From positions 1,178,001 to 1,242,000 of the forward strand of contig OZ037876.1 of assembly GCA_964035575.1 (NCBI GenBank): a stretch of DNA of 64,000 bases, written 5' to 3'. The notes below the pieces were generated by a model. That model was not told the DNA's origin and ran no database searches. It was given only the letters and a program-made list of their open reading frames with translations. The stretch is from Rhynchopus sp. YZ270_cl-10 (lineage: Eukaryota; Euglenozoa; Diplonemea; Diplonemida; Diplonemidae). A program made the position numbers and the translations under genes. Below, in pieces: positions 12,001 to 24,490 of this stretch; within the stretch, counting starts at the first letter, position 1; each line of letters begins with the position of its first letter.

Positions 12001-15000
12001 TTGTTTTCCTGCGTCTAGAAGCGTCGCTTTTGACCGCGCTGTTTTCGTGCGTCTAAAAGCGTCGCTTTTGACCGCGTTGTTTTCGTGTGTCTAAAAGCGT
12101 CGCTTTTGACCGCGCTGTTTTCGTGTGTCTAAAAGCGTCGCTTTTGAGCGCGTTGTTTTCGTGTGTCTAAAAGCGTCGCTTTTGACCGCGTTGTTTTCGT
12201 GCGTCTAAAAGCGTCGCTTTTGACCGCGTTGTTTTCGTGCGTCTAAAAGCGTCGCTTTTGACCGCGTTGTTTTCGTGTGTCTAAAAGCGTCGCTTTTGAC
12301 CGCGTTGTTTTCGTGTGTCTAAAAGCGTCGCTTTTGACCGCGCTGTTTTCGTGCGTCTAAAAGCGTCGCTTTTGACCGCGTTGTTTTCGTGTGTCTAAAA
12401 GCGTCGCTTTTGACCGCGTTGTTTTCGTGCGTCTAAAAGCGTCGCTTCTGACCGCGTTGTTTTCCTGCGTCTAGAAGCGTCGCTTTTGACCGCGTTGTTT
12501 TCGTGTGTCTAAAAGCGTCGCTTCTGACCGCGTTGTTTTCCTGCGTCTAGAAGCGTCGCTTTTGACCGCGTTGTTTTCGTGTGTCTAAAAGCGTCGCTTC
12601 TGACCGCGTTGTTTTCCTGCGTCTAAAAGCGTCGCTTTTGACCGCGTTGTTTTCGTGTGTCTAAAAGCGTCGCTTCTGACCGCGTTGTTTTCCTGCGTCT
12701 AAAAGCGTCGCTTTTGACCGCGTTGTTTTCGTGCGTCTAAAAGCGTCGCTTTTGACCGCGCTGTTTTCGTGCGTCTAAAAGCGTCGCTTTTGAGCGCGTT
12801 GTTTTCGTGTGTCTAAAAGCGTCGCTTCTGACCGCGTTGTTTTCCTGCGTCTAGAAGCGTCGCTTTTGACCGCGCTGTTTTCGTGCGTCTAAAAGCGTCG
12901 CTTTTGACCGCGTTGTTTTCGTGTGTCTACAAGCGTCGCTTTTGACCGCGTTGTTTTCGTGTGTCTAAAAGCGTCGCTTTTGACCGCGTTGTTTTCGTGT
13001 GTCTAAAAGCGTCGCTTTTGACCGCCTTGTTTTCGTGTGTCTAAAAGCGTCGCTTTTGACCGCGTTGTTTTCGTGTGTCTAAAAGCGTCGCTTTTGACCG
13101 CGTTGTTTTCGTGCGTCCAAAAGCGTCGCTTTTGACCGCGTTGTTTTCGTGTGTCTAAAAGCGTCGCTTTTGAGCGCGTTGTTTTCGTGTGTCTAAAAGC
13201 GTCGCTTTTGACCGCGTTGTTTTCGTGCGTCTAAAAGCGTCGCTTTTGACCGCGTTGTTTTCCTGCGTCTAGAAGCGTCGCTTTTGACCGCGCTGTTTTC
13301 GTGCGTCTAAAAGCGTCGCTTTTGAGCGCGTTGTTTTCGTGTGTCTAGAAGCGTCGCTTTTGACCGCGTTGTTTTCCTGCGTCTAAAAGCGTCGCTTCTG
13401 ACCCCGTTGTTTTCCTGCGTCTAGAAGCGTCGCTTTTGACCGCGTTGTTTTCGTGTGTCTAAAAGCGTCGCTTTTGACCGCGTTGTTTTCGTGCGTCTAA
13501 AAGCGTCGCTTTTGACCGCGTTGTTTTCGTGCGTCTAAAAGCGTCGCTTTTGACCGCCTTGTTTTCGTGCGTCTAAAAGCGTCGCTTTTGACCGCGTTGT
13601 TTTCGTGTGTCTAAAAGCGTCGCTTTTGACCGCGTTGTTTTCGTGCGTCTAAAAGCGTCGCTTTTGACCGCCTTGTTTTCGTGTGTCAAAAAGCGTCGCT
13701 TTTGACCGCGTTGTTTTCGTGTGTCTAAAAGCGTCGCTTTTGACCGCGTTGTTTTCGTGCGTCTAAAAGCGTCGCTTTTGACCGCGTTGTTTTCGTGCGT
13801 CTAAAAGCGTCGCTCCTGACCGCGTTGTTTTCCTGCGTCTAGAAGCGTCGCTTTTGACCGCGTTGTTTTCCTGCGTCTAAAAGCGTCGCTTTTGACCGCG
13901 TTGTTTTCGTGTGTCTAAAAGCGTCGCTTTTGACCGCGTTGTTTTCGTGTGTCTAATAGCGTCGCTTCTGACCGCGTTGTTTTCCTGCGTCTAAAAGCGT
14001 CGCTTTTGAACGCGCTGTTTTCGTGTGTCTAAAAGCGTCGCTTTTGACCGCGTTGTTTTCGTGCGTCTAGAAGCGTCGCTTTTGAACGCGCTGTTTTCGT
14101 GTGTCTAAAAGCGTCGCTTTTGACCGCGTTGTTTTCGTGCGTCTAAAAGCGTCGCTTTTGACCGCGTTGTTTTCGTGTGTCTAGAAGCGTCGCTTTTGAC
14201 CGCGTTGTTTTCCTGCGTCTAGAAGCGTCGCTTTTGAACGCGCTGTTTTCGTGTGTCTAAAAGCGTCGCTTTTGACCGCGTTGTTTTCCTGCGTCTAGAA
14301 GCGTCGCTTTTGACCGCGTTGTTTTCCTGCGTCTAGAAGCGTAGCTTTTGACCGCGTTGTTTTCGTGCGTCTAAAAGCGTCGCTTTTGACCGCGTTGTTT
14401 TCGTGCGTCTAGAAGCGTCGCTTTTGACCGCGTTGTTTTCGTGCGTCTAGAAGCGTCGCTTTTGACCGCGCTGTTTTCGTGCGTCTAAAAGCGTCGCTTT
14501 TGACCGCGTTGTTTTCGTGCGTCTAAAAGCGTCGCTTTTGACCGCGTTGTTTTCGTGTGTCTAAAAGCATCGCTTTTGACCGCGTTGTTTTCGTGCGTCT
14601 AAAAGCGTCGCTTTTGACCGCGTTGTTTTCGTGCGTCTAAAAGCGTCGCTTTTGACCGCGTTGTTTTCGTGTGTCTAAAAGCGTCGCTTTTGACCGCGTT
14701 GTTTTCGTGTGTCTAAAAGCGTCGCTTCTGACCGCGTTGTTTTCCTGCGTCTAGAAGCGTCGCTTTTGACCGCGTTGTTTTCGTGTGTCTAAAAGCGTCG
14801 CTTTTGACCGCCTTGTTTTCGTGTGTCTAAAAGCGTCGCTTTTGACCGCCTTGTTTTCGTGTGTCTAAAAGCGTCGCTTTTGACCGCGTTGTTTTCGTGT
14901 GTCTAAAAGCGTCGCTTTTGACCGCCTTGTTTTCGTGTGTCTAAAAGCGTCGCTTTTGACCGCGTTGTTTTCGTGCGTCTAAAAGCGTCGCTTTTGACCG

Positions 15001-18000
15001 CGTTGTTTTCGTTTGTCTAAAAGCGTCGCTTCTGACCGCGTTGTTTTCCTGCGTCTAGAAGCGTCGCTTTTGACCGCGTTGTTTTCGTGTGTCTAAAAGC
15101 GTCGCTTTTGAGCGCGTTGTTTTCGTGTGTCTAAAAGCGTCGCTTTTGACCGCGTTGTTTTCGTGCGTCTAAAAGCGTCGCTTTTGACCGCGTTGTTTTC
15201 GTGCGTCTAGAAGCGTCGCTTTTGACCGCGTTGTTTTCCTGCGTCTAGAAGCGTCGCTTTTGACCGCGCTGTTTTCGTGCGTCTAAAAGCGTCGCTTTTG
15301 AGCGCGTTGTTTTCGTGTGTCTAAAAGCGTCGCTTCTGACCGCGTTGTTTTCCTGCGTCTAGAAGCGTCGCTTTTGACCGCGCTGTTTTCGTGCGTCTAA
15401 AAGCGTCGCTTTTGAGCGCGTTGTTTTCGTGTGTCTAAAAGCGTCGCTTTTGACCGCGTTGTTTTCGTGTGTCTAAAAGCGTCGCTTTTGACCGCCTTGT
15501 TTTCGTGTGTCTAAAAGCGTCGCTTTTGACCGCGTTGTTTTCGTGTGTCTAAAAGCGTCGCTTTTGACCGCGTTGTTTTCGTGTGTCTAAAAGCGTCGCT
15601 TTTGACCGCCTTGTTTTCGTGTGTCTAAAAGCGTCGCTTTTGACCGCGTTGTTTTCGTGCGTCTAAAAGCGTCGCTTTTGACCGCGTTGTTTTCGTGCGT
15701 CTAAAAGCGTCGCTTTTGACCGCGTTGTTTTCGTGTGTCTAAAAGCGTCGCTTTTGAGCGCGTTGTTTTCGTGTGTCTAAAAGCGTCGCTTTTGACCGCG
15801 TTGTTTTCGTGCGTCTAAAAGCGTCGCTTTTGACCGCGTTGTTTTCCTGCGTCTAGAAGCGTCGCTTTTGAGCGCGTTGTTTTCGTGTGTCTAAAAGCGT
15901 CGCTTTTGACCGCGTTGTTTTCGTGCGTCTAAAAGCGTCGCTTTTGACCGCGTTGTTTTCCTGCGTCTAGAAGCGTCGCTTTTGACCGCGTTGTTTTCGT
16001 GCGTCTAAAAGCGTCGCTTTTGACCGCGCTGTTTTCGTGCGTCTAAAAGCGTCGCTTTTGAGCGCGTTGTTTTCGTGTGTCTAAAAGCGTCGCTTCTGAC
16101 CCCGTTGTTTTCCTGCGTCTAGAAGCGTCGCTTTTGACCGCGTTGTTTTCGTGTGTCTAAAAGCGTCGCTTTTGACCGCGTTGTTTTCGTGCGTCTAAAA
16201 GCGTCGCTTTTGACCGCGTTGTTTTCGTGCGTCTAAAAGCGTCGCTTTTGACCGCCTTGTTTTCGTGCGTCTAAAAGCGTCGCTTTTGACCGCGTTGTTT
16301 TCCTGAGTCTAGAAGCGTCGCTTTTGAACGCGCTGTTTTCGTGTGTCTAAAAGCGTCGCTTTTGACCGCGTTGTTTTCCTGCGTCTAGAAGCGTCGCTTT
16401 TGACCGCGTTGTTTTCGTGCGTCTAAAAGCGTCGCTTTTGACCGCGTTGTTTTCGTGTGTCTAAAAGCGTCGCTTTTGAGCGCGTTGTTTTCGTGTGTCT
16501 AAAAGCGTCGCTTTTGACCGCGTTGTTTTCGTGCGTCTAAAAGCGTCGCTTTTGACCGCGTTGTTTTCCTGCGTCTAGAAGCGTCGCTTTTGAGCGCGTT
16601 GTTTTCGTGTGTCTAAAAGCGTCGCTTTTGACCGCGTTGTTTTCGTGCGTCTAAAAGCGTCGCTTTTGACCGCGTTGTTTTCCTGCGTCTAGAAGCGTCG
16701 CTTTTGACCGCGTTGTTTTCGTGCGTCTAAAAGCGTCGCTTTTGACCGCGCTGTTTTCGTGCGTCTAAAAGCGTCGCTTTTGAGCGCGTTGTTTTCGTGT
16801 GTCTAAAAGCGTCGCTTCTGACCCCGTTGTTTTCCTGCGTCTAGAAGCGTCGCTTTTGACCGCGTTGTTTTCGTGTGTCTAAAAGCGTCGCTTTTGACCG
16901 CGTTGTTTTCGTGCGTCTAAAAGCGTCGCTTTTGACCGCGTTGTTTTCGTGCGTCTAAAAGCGTCGCTTTTGACCGCGTTGTTTTCGTGCGTCTAAAAGC
17001 GTCGCTTTTGACCGCGTTGTTTTCGTGTGTCAAAAAGCGTCGCTTTTGACCGCGTTGTTTTCGTGTGTCTAAAAGCGTCGCTTTTGACCGCGTTGTTTTC
17101 GTGCGTCTAAAAGCGTCGCTTTTGACCGCGTTGTTTTCGTGCGTCTAAAAGCGTCGCTCCTGACCGCGCTCTTTTCGTGCGTCTAAAAGCGTCGCTTCTG
17201 ACCGCGGTGTTTTCCTGCGTCTAGAAGCGTCGCTTTTGACCGCGTTGTTTTCCTGCGTCTAAAAGCGTCGCTTTTGACCGCGTTGTTTTCGTGTGTCTAA
17301 AAGCGTCGCTTTTGACCGCGTTGTTTTCGTGTGTCTAATAGCGTCGCTTCTGACCGCGTTGTTTTCCTGCGTCTAAAAGCGTCGCTTTTGACCGCGCTGT
17401 TTTCGTGTGTCTAAAAGCGTCGCTTCTGACCGCGTTGTTTTCCTGCGTCTAAAAGCGTCGCTTTTGACCGCGCTCTTTTCGTGTGTCTAAAAGCATCGCT
17501 TTTGACCGCGTTGTTTTCGTGCGTCTAAAAGCGTCGCTTTTGACCGCGTTGTTTTCGTGCGTCTAAAAGCGTCGCTCCTGACCGCGCTCTTTTCGTGCGT
17601 CTAAAAGCGTCGCTTCTGACCGCGTTGTTTTCCTGCGTCTAGAAGCGTCGCTTTTGACCGCGTTGTTTTCCTGCGTCTAAAAGCGTCGCTTTTGACCGCG
17701 TTGTTTTCGTGTGTCTAAAAGCGTCGCTTTTGACCGCGTTGTTTTCGTGTGTCTAATAGCGTCGCTTCTGACCGCGTTGTTTTCCTGCGTCTAAAAGCGT
17801 CGCTTTTGAACGCGCTGTTTTCCTGCGTCTAAAAGCGTCGCTTTTGAACGCGCTGTTTTCGTGTGTCTAAAAGCGTCGCTTTTGACCGCGTTGTTTTCGT
17901 GCGTCTAAAAGCGTCGCTTCTGACCGCGTTGTTTTCCTGCGTCTAAAAGCGTCGCTTTTGACCGCGCTCTTTTCGTGTGTCTAAAAGCATCGCTTTTGAC

Positions 18001-18392
18001 CGCGTTGTTTTCGTGCGTCTAAAAGCGTCGCTTTTGACCGCGCTGTTCTCTTGTGTCTAAAAGCATCGCTTTTGACCGCGTTGTTTTAGTGTGTCTAAAA
18101 GCGTCGCTTTTGACCGCGCTCTTTTCGTGTGTCTAAAAGCATCGCTTTTGACCGCGTTGTTTTCGTGCGTCTAAAAGCGTCGCTTTTGACCGCGTTGTTT
18201 TCGTGTGTCTAAAAGCGTCGCTTTTGACCGCGTTGTTTTCGTGCGTCTAAAAGCGTCGCTTTTGACCGCGTTGTTTTCGTGCGTCTAAAAGCGTCGCTTC
18301 TGACCGCGTTGTTTTCGTGCGTCTAAAAGCGTCGCTTCTGACCGCGTTGTTTTCCTGCGTCTAGAAGCGTCGCTTTTGACCGCGCTGTTTTC
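1..18392. repeat. 38-bp satellite array, 484 units in unbroken register
   Basis: A head-to-tail tandem array of a 38-bp unit. Each unit contains the near-palindrome AAAAGCGTCGCTTTT followed by GACCGCGTTGTTTTC and a GTGYGTCT junction. Unit starts checked at 1445, 2661, 5093, 6993, 8095, 9501, 13947, 17329 and 18393 all fall at 38n+1, so there is no net indel over 484 units. Variation is mostly point changes at a few sites: first base G/C, fourth base T/C, TAAAAG/TAGAAG/TACAAG/TAATAG, CTTTTGA/CTTCTGA, GACCG/GAGCG/GAACG and GCGTT/GCGCT/GCCTT. The left end lies outside the window. Longest ORFs are about 76 codons and depend on rare variants, so it is not coding. It could be subtelomeric or centromeric; no telomere repeat is visible. 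Confidence 0.98.
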
Positions 18393-18416
18393 GTGTGTCT
18401 TAAAGGGTCGATTTTG
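18393..18416. repeat. decayed terminal satellite unit
   Basis: The array ends in a partial unit in the same register (GTGTGTCT, then TAAAGGGTCGATTTTG). It carries several changes in about 24 bases where interior units differ at only one or two. After it, sequence similarity to the unit is lost. A diverged edge unit is what unequal exchange predicts, because edge units are homogenised least. Confidence 0.85.
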
Positions 18417-19902
18417 GTGTTGAGTGCGCGGAAGATGGTGACGACGGAACTCGAGTGGCAGATTCAGGAGGGTGGAGTTGGAACCTCGGCCTTTTAACTA
18501 TATGATGAAGCAGCTGGGACAAACGTTGACGTGGAGAAACGTTTGTCAGTTTTACTTTTTTTGGTACTAATGTTGATGAGATTGTTTAACTGACTCGATG
18601 AACAACTGAGTTTGAGACGAAGCGTAACGACATTGTAGGTTAACACTGCAGTAAGTGTGTGGTTTGTGGAGAACAATGCGTAAGAGCAGGACTTTGGAAC
18701 TTGAATGCAAGAGTATAATTTGTTCACATTCTGGAGAATCAATATTTCTGCGTGGGAGAAGGTGTGAACTTCTACGAGACTGTCGACTATTCAAACACCT
18801 TTTGCCACTCTGCGGTGTGGAGGGCAAGCATGATTCGCGTTATGGACAATTAGACAAGATTCGTATGTCATACAGATGTGTTTGCAACAAGCAGGATTTG
18901 ACCAAGTGGCTTCTTATTTGAGGAGGATGGAGACATATTTAGATATTTTTGTTACACTCATCAGCAAGCCAGACAGACGAGTTCTGCACGGACACTTATT
19001 TCGTGCCATCAGAGAAACTAGATGATATGTATCTCGGGTATGTTTCTATTAATGGAGGGATGAGACAAGGTATAAGTTGTTAAAGACAATTATGAATGTT
19101 CTCACCAACACTAGTTCACTTATCCGTTTTCTCTCTATGTCTGTAAGCTACGTGTTGTCTCTGGCCTCTTTTGTGTAGAAAGACATGTCAAAGGATTGAG
19201 GGGGTTTTTGGGGATTATGTTATTTGCCCAACAATGAAATAATGGAGTACCTTCTAGGTTGTCCATGCTAATACAACCGTACAAGAAGCAGGTTCTCTTC
19301 GTCACACTATGTGTGAGTAATGATGTGTCAAAGAAACGAACCCCTCGCTCTTTCCTTTTTTATTGACCCCTCCTCCCGTGATAGTAGCGTATGATTTTAA
19401 AAAAACCTTTATTGACCCCGAAAGCTCCTCTAACCAACTCACCTACTCAACATGACAGCAGGGTAAACAGCTCTCTCTCCGTCTCTCTACCTCTCTCATC
19501 CCTCCAGCAACGGCTACACGAGCTAGCAAAAAGTGTTTAGGATTCGCAAAACTAAATATATCAGCCACCCCCAGGGTAGTGGGAGAATATTGTACTCTCC
19601 TTTTTTCCTCCACACGCGCTGGTTTGTGTGTTGGCTAATACTTATCAAAAAGCTTTCCCTGGCTTCGAGTGCGAAACCTTTCCCCATGTATTCCGCCAGG
19701 GAAGAATGTGACAAACTGGTGCAGGGTGGTTCCGTGCACATCATAGCACCTGGCACCTTGCGTGTCTCCCGAAAACCAAAAGCGTTGTCTGCAAAGTTTT
19801 GAAGCCTCTTATAGGGTTAATAAAGTATACAATTCCTCTCATCCCTCACCTACACACAGAGTCTTACACAACGCAGATGGAGATTAGATAGTGTAGCTAG
19901 CG
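18417..19902. other. unique region between satellite and first gene
   Basis: About 1.5 kb of non-repetitive sequence. Short ORFs (up to 89 codons) occur on both strands, but none has consistent codon bias, splice signals or a recognisable product. The last 400 bases include pyrimidine-rich stretches and presumably hold the promoter and 5' UTR of the coiled-coil gene at 19903. I see no RNA gene. Confidence 0.6.
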
Positions 19903-22900
19903 ATGCCTGCTGATGAGCGTATCTCTCCTGTGCGCCCAACAAAGGCGGCAGGTGAGGACCGGAACGCTGGAAAGCCTCTGTTCCTGCGAACAGGGACAGA
20001 CGCTGCGTGGTCCAGCTACGATCCGCGGAGGAGCCAAACAGCAGACTATCCACAGGGTGACAGAGAGAAGTACAGCGACAGCGCAGATGTCCAGCCACTG
20101 ATCGACGCGCTGACAAATGATAAGAAAGCTTTGGAGCAGCTGCATCTTGAGGGGCAACTCGAAAATGCTCAGTTACGCAGGCAGGTGCAGGAAGTGGCGG
20201 ATGCTTTCAAAGAAACGCTCCACGGAATAGCACCAACCGAATGCGAACGATGTGAGCAGCTCATGAAAGAACTCCAGACAGGATACCGTGATACTGCAAA
20301 GCTGCAGGGCGACCTTCTGGACACTGCTACGGAGGCGGAGGCACACAAATTGCGATGTGAAATATTCAGCAAAGATGCCAAGGAGACGAAAGAGCGTCTG
20401 CAGGAAGTTGAGAAGGACTACGCTTTGCTGAAGAAGGAGCTTCCTGTGCTCAGAAGCGACAACAAAGAACTCCAGGAGTTGGTTCAATCTGGTGCATCTG
20501 AGCTTTCAAATGACAGGGCGGTGATGCTGACTGAGCTAGAGATGTTCAGACGTCAGGTCGGTACCCTTGAGTCCATGCGCAACGATGCGGAGCACCAACT
20601 CCAAGCCAGCGACGCGCGCATCGCCAGCCTTGAAGCGGACAAGGCGTCCCTAATGACTCGGCTTGCGGGCGAAGAGCAAGCGCTGCTGGCCCACCCTGCT
20701 GCGCAGTCGCCACACACCCCACGTCACGAAGCGGCTGACGTGGCACTGCACAAACAAATTGCAGGACTTGAGGCAGAACTTGGCTTCCTCCGACAAACGA
20801 ACACGAACCTGGAAGAGAAGGCACAGGACATGGAACAGCAGTACCGTCAGATTCTCTCCGACAAGTCTACCTTTCAAGGCGAGCTTGCCGCGCTGCGCGA
20901 GGTTTCCACACGCACTGCCGATGAAGACAGTACACAGACGCACACACTCAAGGAACAGCTCTCCGCTGCGTGCCAGCAGCGTGATGCACTCGGCACAGAG
21001 CTGGGTACCATCAGGCGGCAGATGTCGTCTCTCTCTGAGCAGCTGCAGTTGTTGGAGCAGACGCGAAACGCACTAATTTCTGAAAAGTCTGCTGCACACG
21101 CAGAGGCGATGAAGAAGACACAGGAATGCTCCGACCTGCAGGCAGAACTTGCATTGACACAAGAACGACTTAAGACAACCAAAGGCGACAACGAGCGCCT
21201 CACCGCTAAGATCGCGTCCCTGAAGGACAAGAACCAACGCAACGCCACCGCTCGCGACGAACTTGTTGCTGTCAAAGAGCGCCTCCGCAGCACTGTCTCT
21301 GACAAGGAACGTGCCGAGAGCGAACGCGACGAGGCGGACATGAGGAGCCAGCAGTCCGAATGTGAGTTGCTCATGAGTTCGCAGCGTATTGAGTCAATGC
21401 GCATTGAGATGGATGCGATGGACTCGCAGCTGCACACAGTCAACTCGATGGAGACCACCCTCAAGGGCGAGATCGAGCAGTACCAGGAGCAGGTGACGTC
21501 CCTCAGCAGCAAGCTGGAGGGCCGTGTCGCTGAGCTGCAGCGCGAGATCGCACAGCAGGCGGAGGCGCACGCAGATGTGCTAGACTCGACCACGTCGTCC
21601 ATGAACAGCGACCTCCAGGAGGAGCGCAGGCAGGCAAGGGAGGCCAAGGAGGGTTTCCTCGAGCGCCTGCGGGAGCTTGAGCTTGATCTTGACAAGGAGC
21701 GCAGCAGACTCGAGATCGAGAAGAGCGTGCGCGAGAGCCTCAACTCCTCCGTCTCTTCGCTGCATCAGGAGCTATCCACAGAGCGCGAGTCAAAGATGTC
21801 CCTTGAAACACGAGTACAGTCCCTCATGTTCAAAGTGCAGGAGACGACCGCAGTGGCAGAGAGCCGTGCACGGGAAGAAGGCAAGATGATAGCAGACCTG
21901 GAGGGCAGCGTCACGTCTCTACAGAGTGACCTCGACAGTGCGAAGGAAAACCTCGCCCTCGCGAGCTCAGCGCAGGTGGCGCTGGAAGGAAAGGTGTCCG
22001 TGCTGGAGACGACCACTGCCGACGACAAAGAGCGCATTGCAAGCATTACCTCTGAGAACCAACGCCTCGGTGAGCACGCGACGTCCCTCCTGCGCACGAA
22101 GGGTGAGGAGGAGGCAAAGACACAGGACAGGCTCGAGCAGCTCGGCAAGACCCTCTCTCTTGTGCAGGAGGAGCTCGTCCTGCAGAAGGCCTCCGTGGAG
22201 TCCTTGACTGCAGAACGTGACCACCTGCGCACACAGCTGCAGTCTGCCGCCGAGAGCGAGCGGGGACACGGTGCCACCATCTCAAGCCTGCAGGCATCTC
22301 TAGAGGACATGCACGAGGAGGCAGAAGAGAGTCTCCGCCTTGAGAGGGAACGCTCCGTGAAGCTGGGTGCAGAGAAGACTGAGGCGGACGACATGTTCGA
22401 GGGTCTTCGTGGCGACCACGAGAAGCTGTTGAAGCAGAAGCAGGACCTGGAGCTTGTGCACAGCGCCCTCGGGCAGGAGATGAAGTCCGAGAAGAAAAAG
22501 ACTGAGGACCTGCAAAAGCGGGCAACAAACGCTGAGGCATCTTTAGGCGAGCTTCAGACAGCGAACGATGTGATGGAGGCGCGCCTTGCTGCTCAGCGTG
22601 ATGAGATCCAAACGTTGCGCGATGACATTGCTGGGCTGCACACGACGTCGCAGGCTGATGTCGCCAAGATGCGGGAGAAGCTCCGCGTGGCCAGCGCAGA
22701 AGCTGCACAACAGACAGGCAAGGCCGATGCTGCGACAGCTCTGCAAAAGCTGACCGACCACGAGCACCAAGAGGCACAAGAAGCCGCCAAGGCACAGCTC
22801 GACCAAGCACTCCGTGACAAAGCAGAGCTTCAGGGGCGGAGCGAGAGCCTCGCAGAGCAGCTCAACACAGCAAAGCGGGAGCTTGCAGAGGCCCTCACAG

Positions 22901-24490
22901 CCAGGTATGAGACAGCGCTCTTTCCATCATAAAATACTAAAAGATAAAGTTTCGTCAGTCAATATCCACCTTTACCATATGAGGTATCCAGGCCATGGGG
23001 AATGTTGAAAATTCCAACCACTTACGAGAGCAGCCTTGATTGACCTTCGCAACAGAACCTTGTCAAGGTTTTGAAGAATAAACAGGAAACCACACCGCAC
23101 CACACCACACCACCCCCAACTCCACAGGCGTACGCCAAACCCGAGCCCCTCACTGGCAGCGACTGAACACCAATCCGTATGCATCTCTTTACCAGAAGCT
23201 CTTATCACCGCAAACGTTGTTTATTTCTTTTTTCGGGTGGTGGGGCCCAGTGCTGCGAATCCACAGCCCGGGAACAAACCCCATAGTTAGTAACCGAGTC
23301 AAGTGTTTTCCTTTGCTTTTATCACATCATTTTGTCATTTCTTAGTGAGGTCCTCACGTCTGAGCTTTGCCGTCCAGGTTCCTAGCGGATTAGTCCATTC
23401 CCACCATCCACCTGTCCACTTCTTTATTATCACCACCCAACAGCATGTAAGCTCGCGACAAGGCTCCCGAAGAACGTCAACCAGCCCCCTCGGTCTCGCA
23501 CGCACTGACGAGGTATATCATCCACACTATTCACACCCACCCATACGGACATTATATTATCTGAAACGATCCCTAGGGGTTTAGTGCAATGAAGTTCTTC
23601 GCGCACCACACATCTTCCTTCCAACACCTTTAGCCCCACGCCATATTTCTCCCCTAAATTAACAGTTTTTGCATCGACTTTATTTTTCTTGAATTATTTT
23701 TCTCACCACCACCAAGGTGACTGAATATAGGCTTCGTATCTTATTTCTACCATAGGTATTTGAAGCTGAGAAGGCGAAGTTCAAAGAGGAGCAGGAGCGG
23801 AAGGAGGGGGAGGTGCAGCGTTTGCACAGCGAGCTGCAGCGGTGTGTGGGGGAGCGTGACCGGGCGGTGCGCGATGCTGCTGCGACACGCGAGGAGGCTG
23901 ACGGGCTGCTCCGCGTTGCCGAGGAGTGGCGCAGCTACGCCGGCCGCGTCCACAGCACCACACCAACCGCACCACAGCCCGACCCACGCATGGCACACCC
24001 ACAGATCAGCCCGCGGCGTCACACTGTTTCCTCAAACCCTACCATTGAGGAGGCACGCCTCATGCCCATGGAGGAGTCTGAGGTACATCGCTTGACGCAG
24101 GAGTTGACACGGTGTATTGGGGAGAGGGACCGTGCGGTGCGTGAGGTGGTGGCGACGAGGGAGGAGGCTGAGAGTTTGTCGCGCGCAGCGGAGGAGTGGC
24201 GGCAGTATGCAAGCAAGGTTGGTGCGCAGGAGGGTGCAGGTGTAGGTGTCGGTGTAGGTGTGGGCATGGGTATTGGCGACCTCTCGACCCTCCAGCAGGC
24301 CCTCTCTGGACAGCCTTTCGCTTCACTCCGAGACCAGCTCCTGCAGCGCTGCACATCCCCCACCATCCCCCCCTCAACCGCCGCCTTTGTTCAAGACTGT
24401 CTCTCCGCATACCCAACGTCACCCTCCTCAGAGATGTCCTCACCATACCTTGCCAGGGCAGCCTCTCCCTCTAGGCTGGTACACACCTAG
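19903..24490 (+). CDS. large coiled-coil protein, 3 exons, 1261 aa
   Basis: Proposed exons are 19903-22904, 23128-23176 and 23756-24490. Exon 1 ends in codon phase 2 at a strong GTATGAG donor. Splicing it directly to the last exon would break the frame. The 49-nt exon at 23128 (acceptor TCCACAG, donor GTATGC) restores phase 0 and contains no stop, so I infer it is real. Residues of about 60-1000 are almost continuous heptad coiled coil rich in E, K, Q, L and A, as in centrosomal, basal-body or golgin-type scaffolds. The last exon carries a duplicated block of about 47 residues sharing the core GERDRAVR and AEEWR (23810-23950 and 24080-24222), then a Gly/Val run and a Ser/Pro tail. Exact cellular role unknown; low-complexity coiled coil makes any family assignment unsafe. 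If the splicing is wrong, the first exon alone ends at 22932 (1009 aa). Confidence 0.85.
23128..23176 (+). other. inferred 49-nt internal exon of the coiled-coil gene
   Basis: The segment is bounded by a pyrimidine-rich CCCAACTCCACAG acceptor and a GTATGC donor that matches the donors of the other introns here. Its length is 3n+1, exactly what is needed to join a phase-2 exon to a phase-0 exon. It encodes a short stretch (RTPNPSPSLAATEHQS) without coiled-coil character, which would act as a hinge. The flanking introns are 223 and 579 nt. Confidence 0.7.
23714..23744 (+). repeat. dispersed hairpin-1 element, intronic copy
   Basis: AAGGTGACTGAATATAGGCT and a TTCGTATCTTA tail, 11 nt before the 3' splice site of the last intron of the coiled-coil gene. 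It is a shortened, diverged copy of the element seen best at 62744. A pyrimidine tract precedes it. Confidence 0.5.

Noticed and set aside
1-18392. CRISPR array
   Set aside because: The units are contiguous with no spacers; variation is point changes in a 38-bp satellite, in a eukaryotic context.
20874-22810. Long minus-strand ORFs opposite the coiled-coil gene
   Set aside because: Ser/Arg/Leu-rich shadows of Glu/Lys/Gln-rich sense codons; no independent signal.
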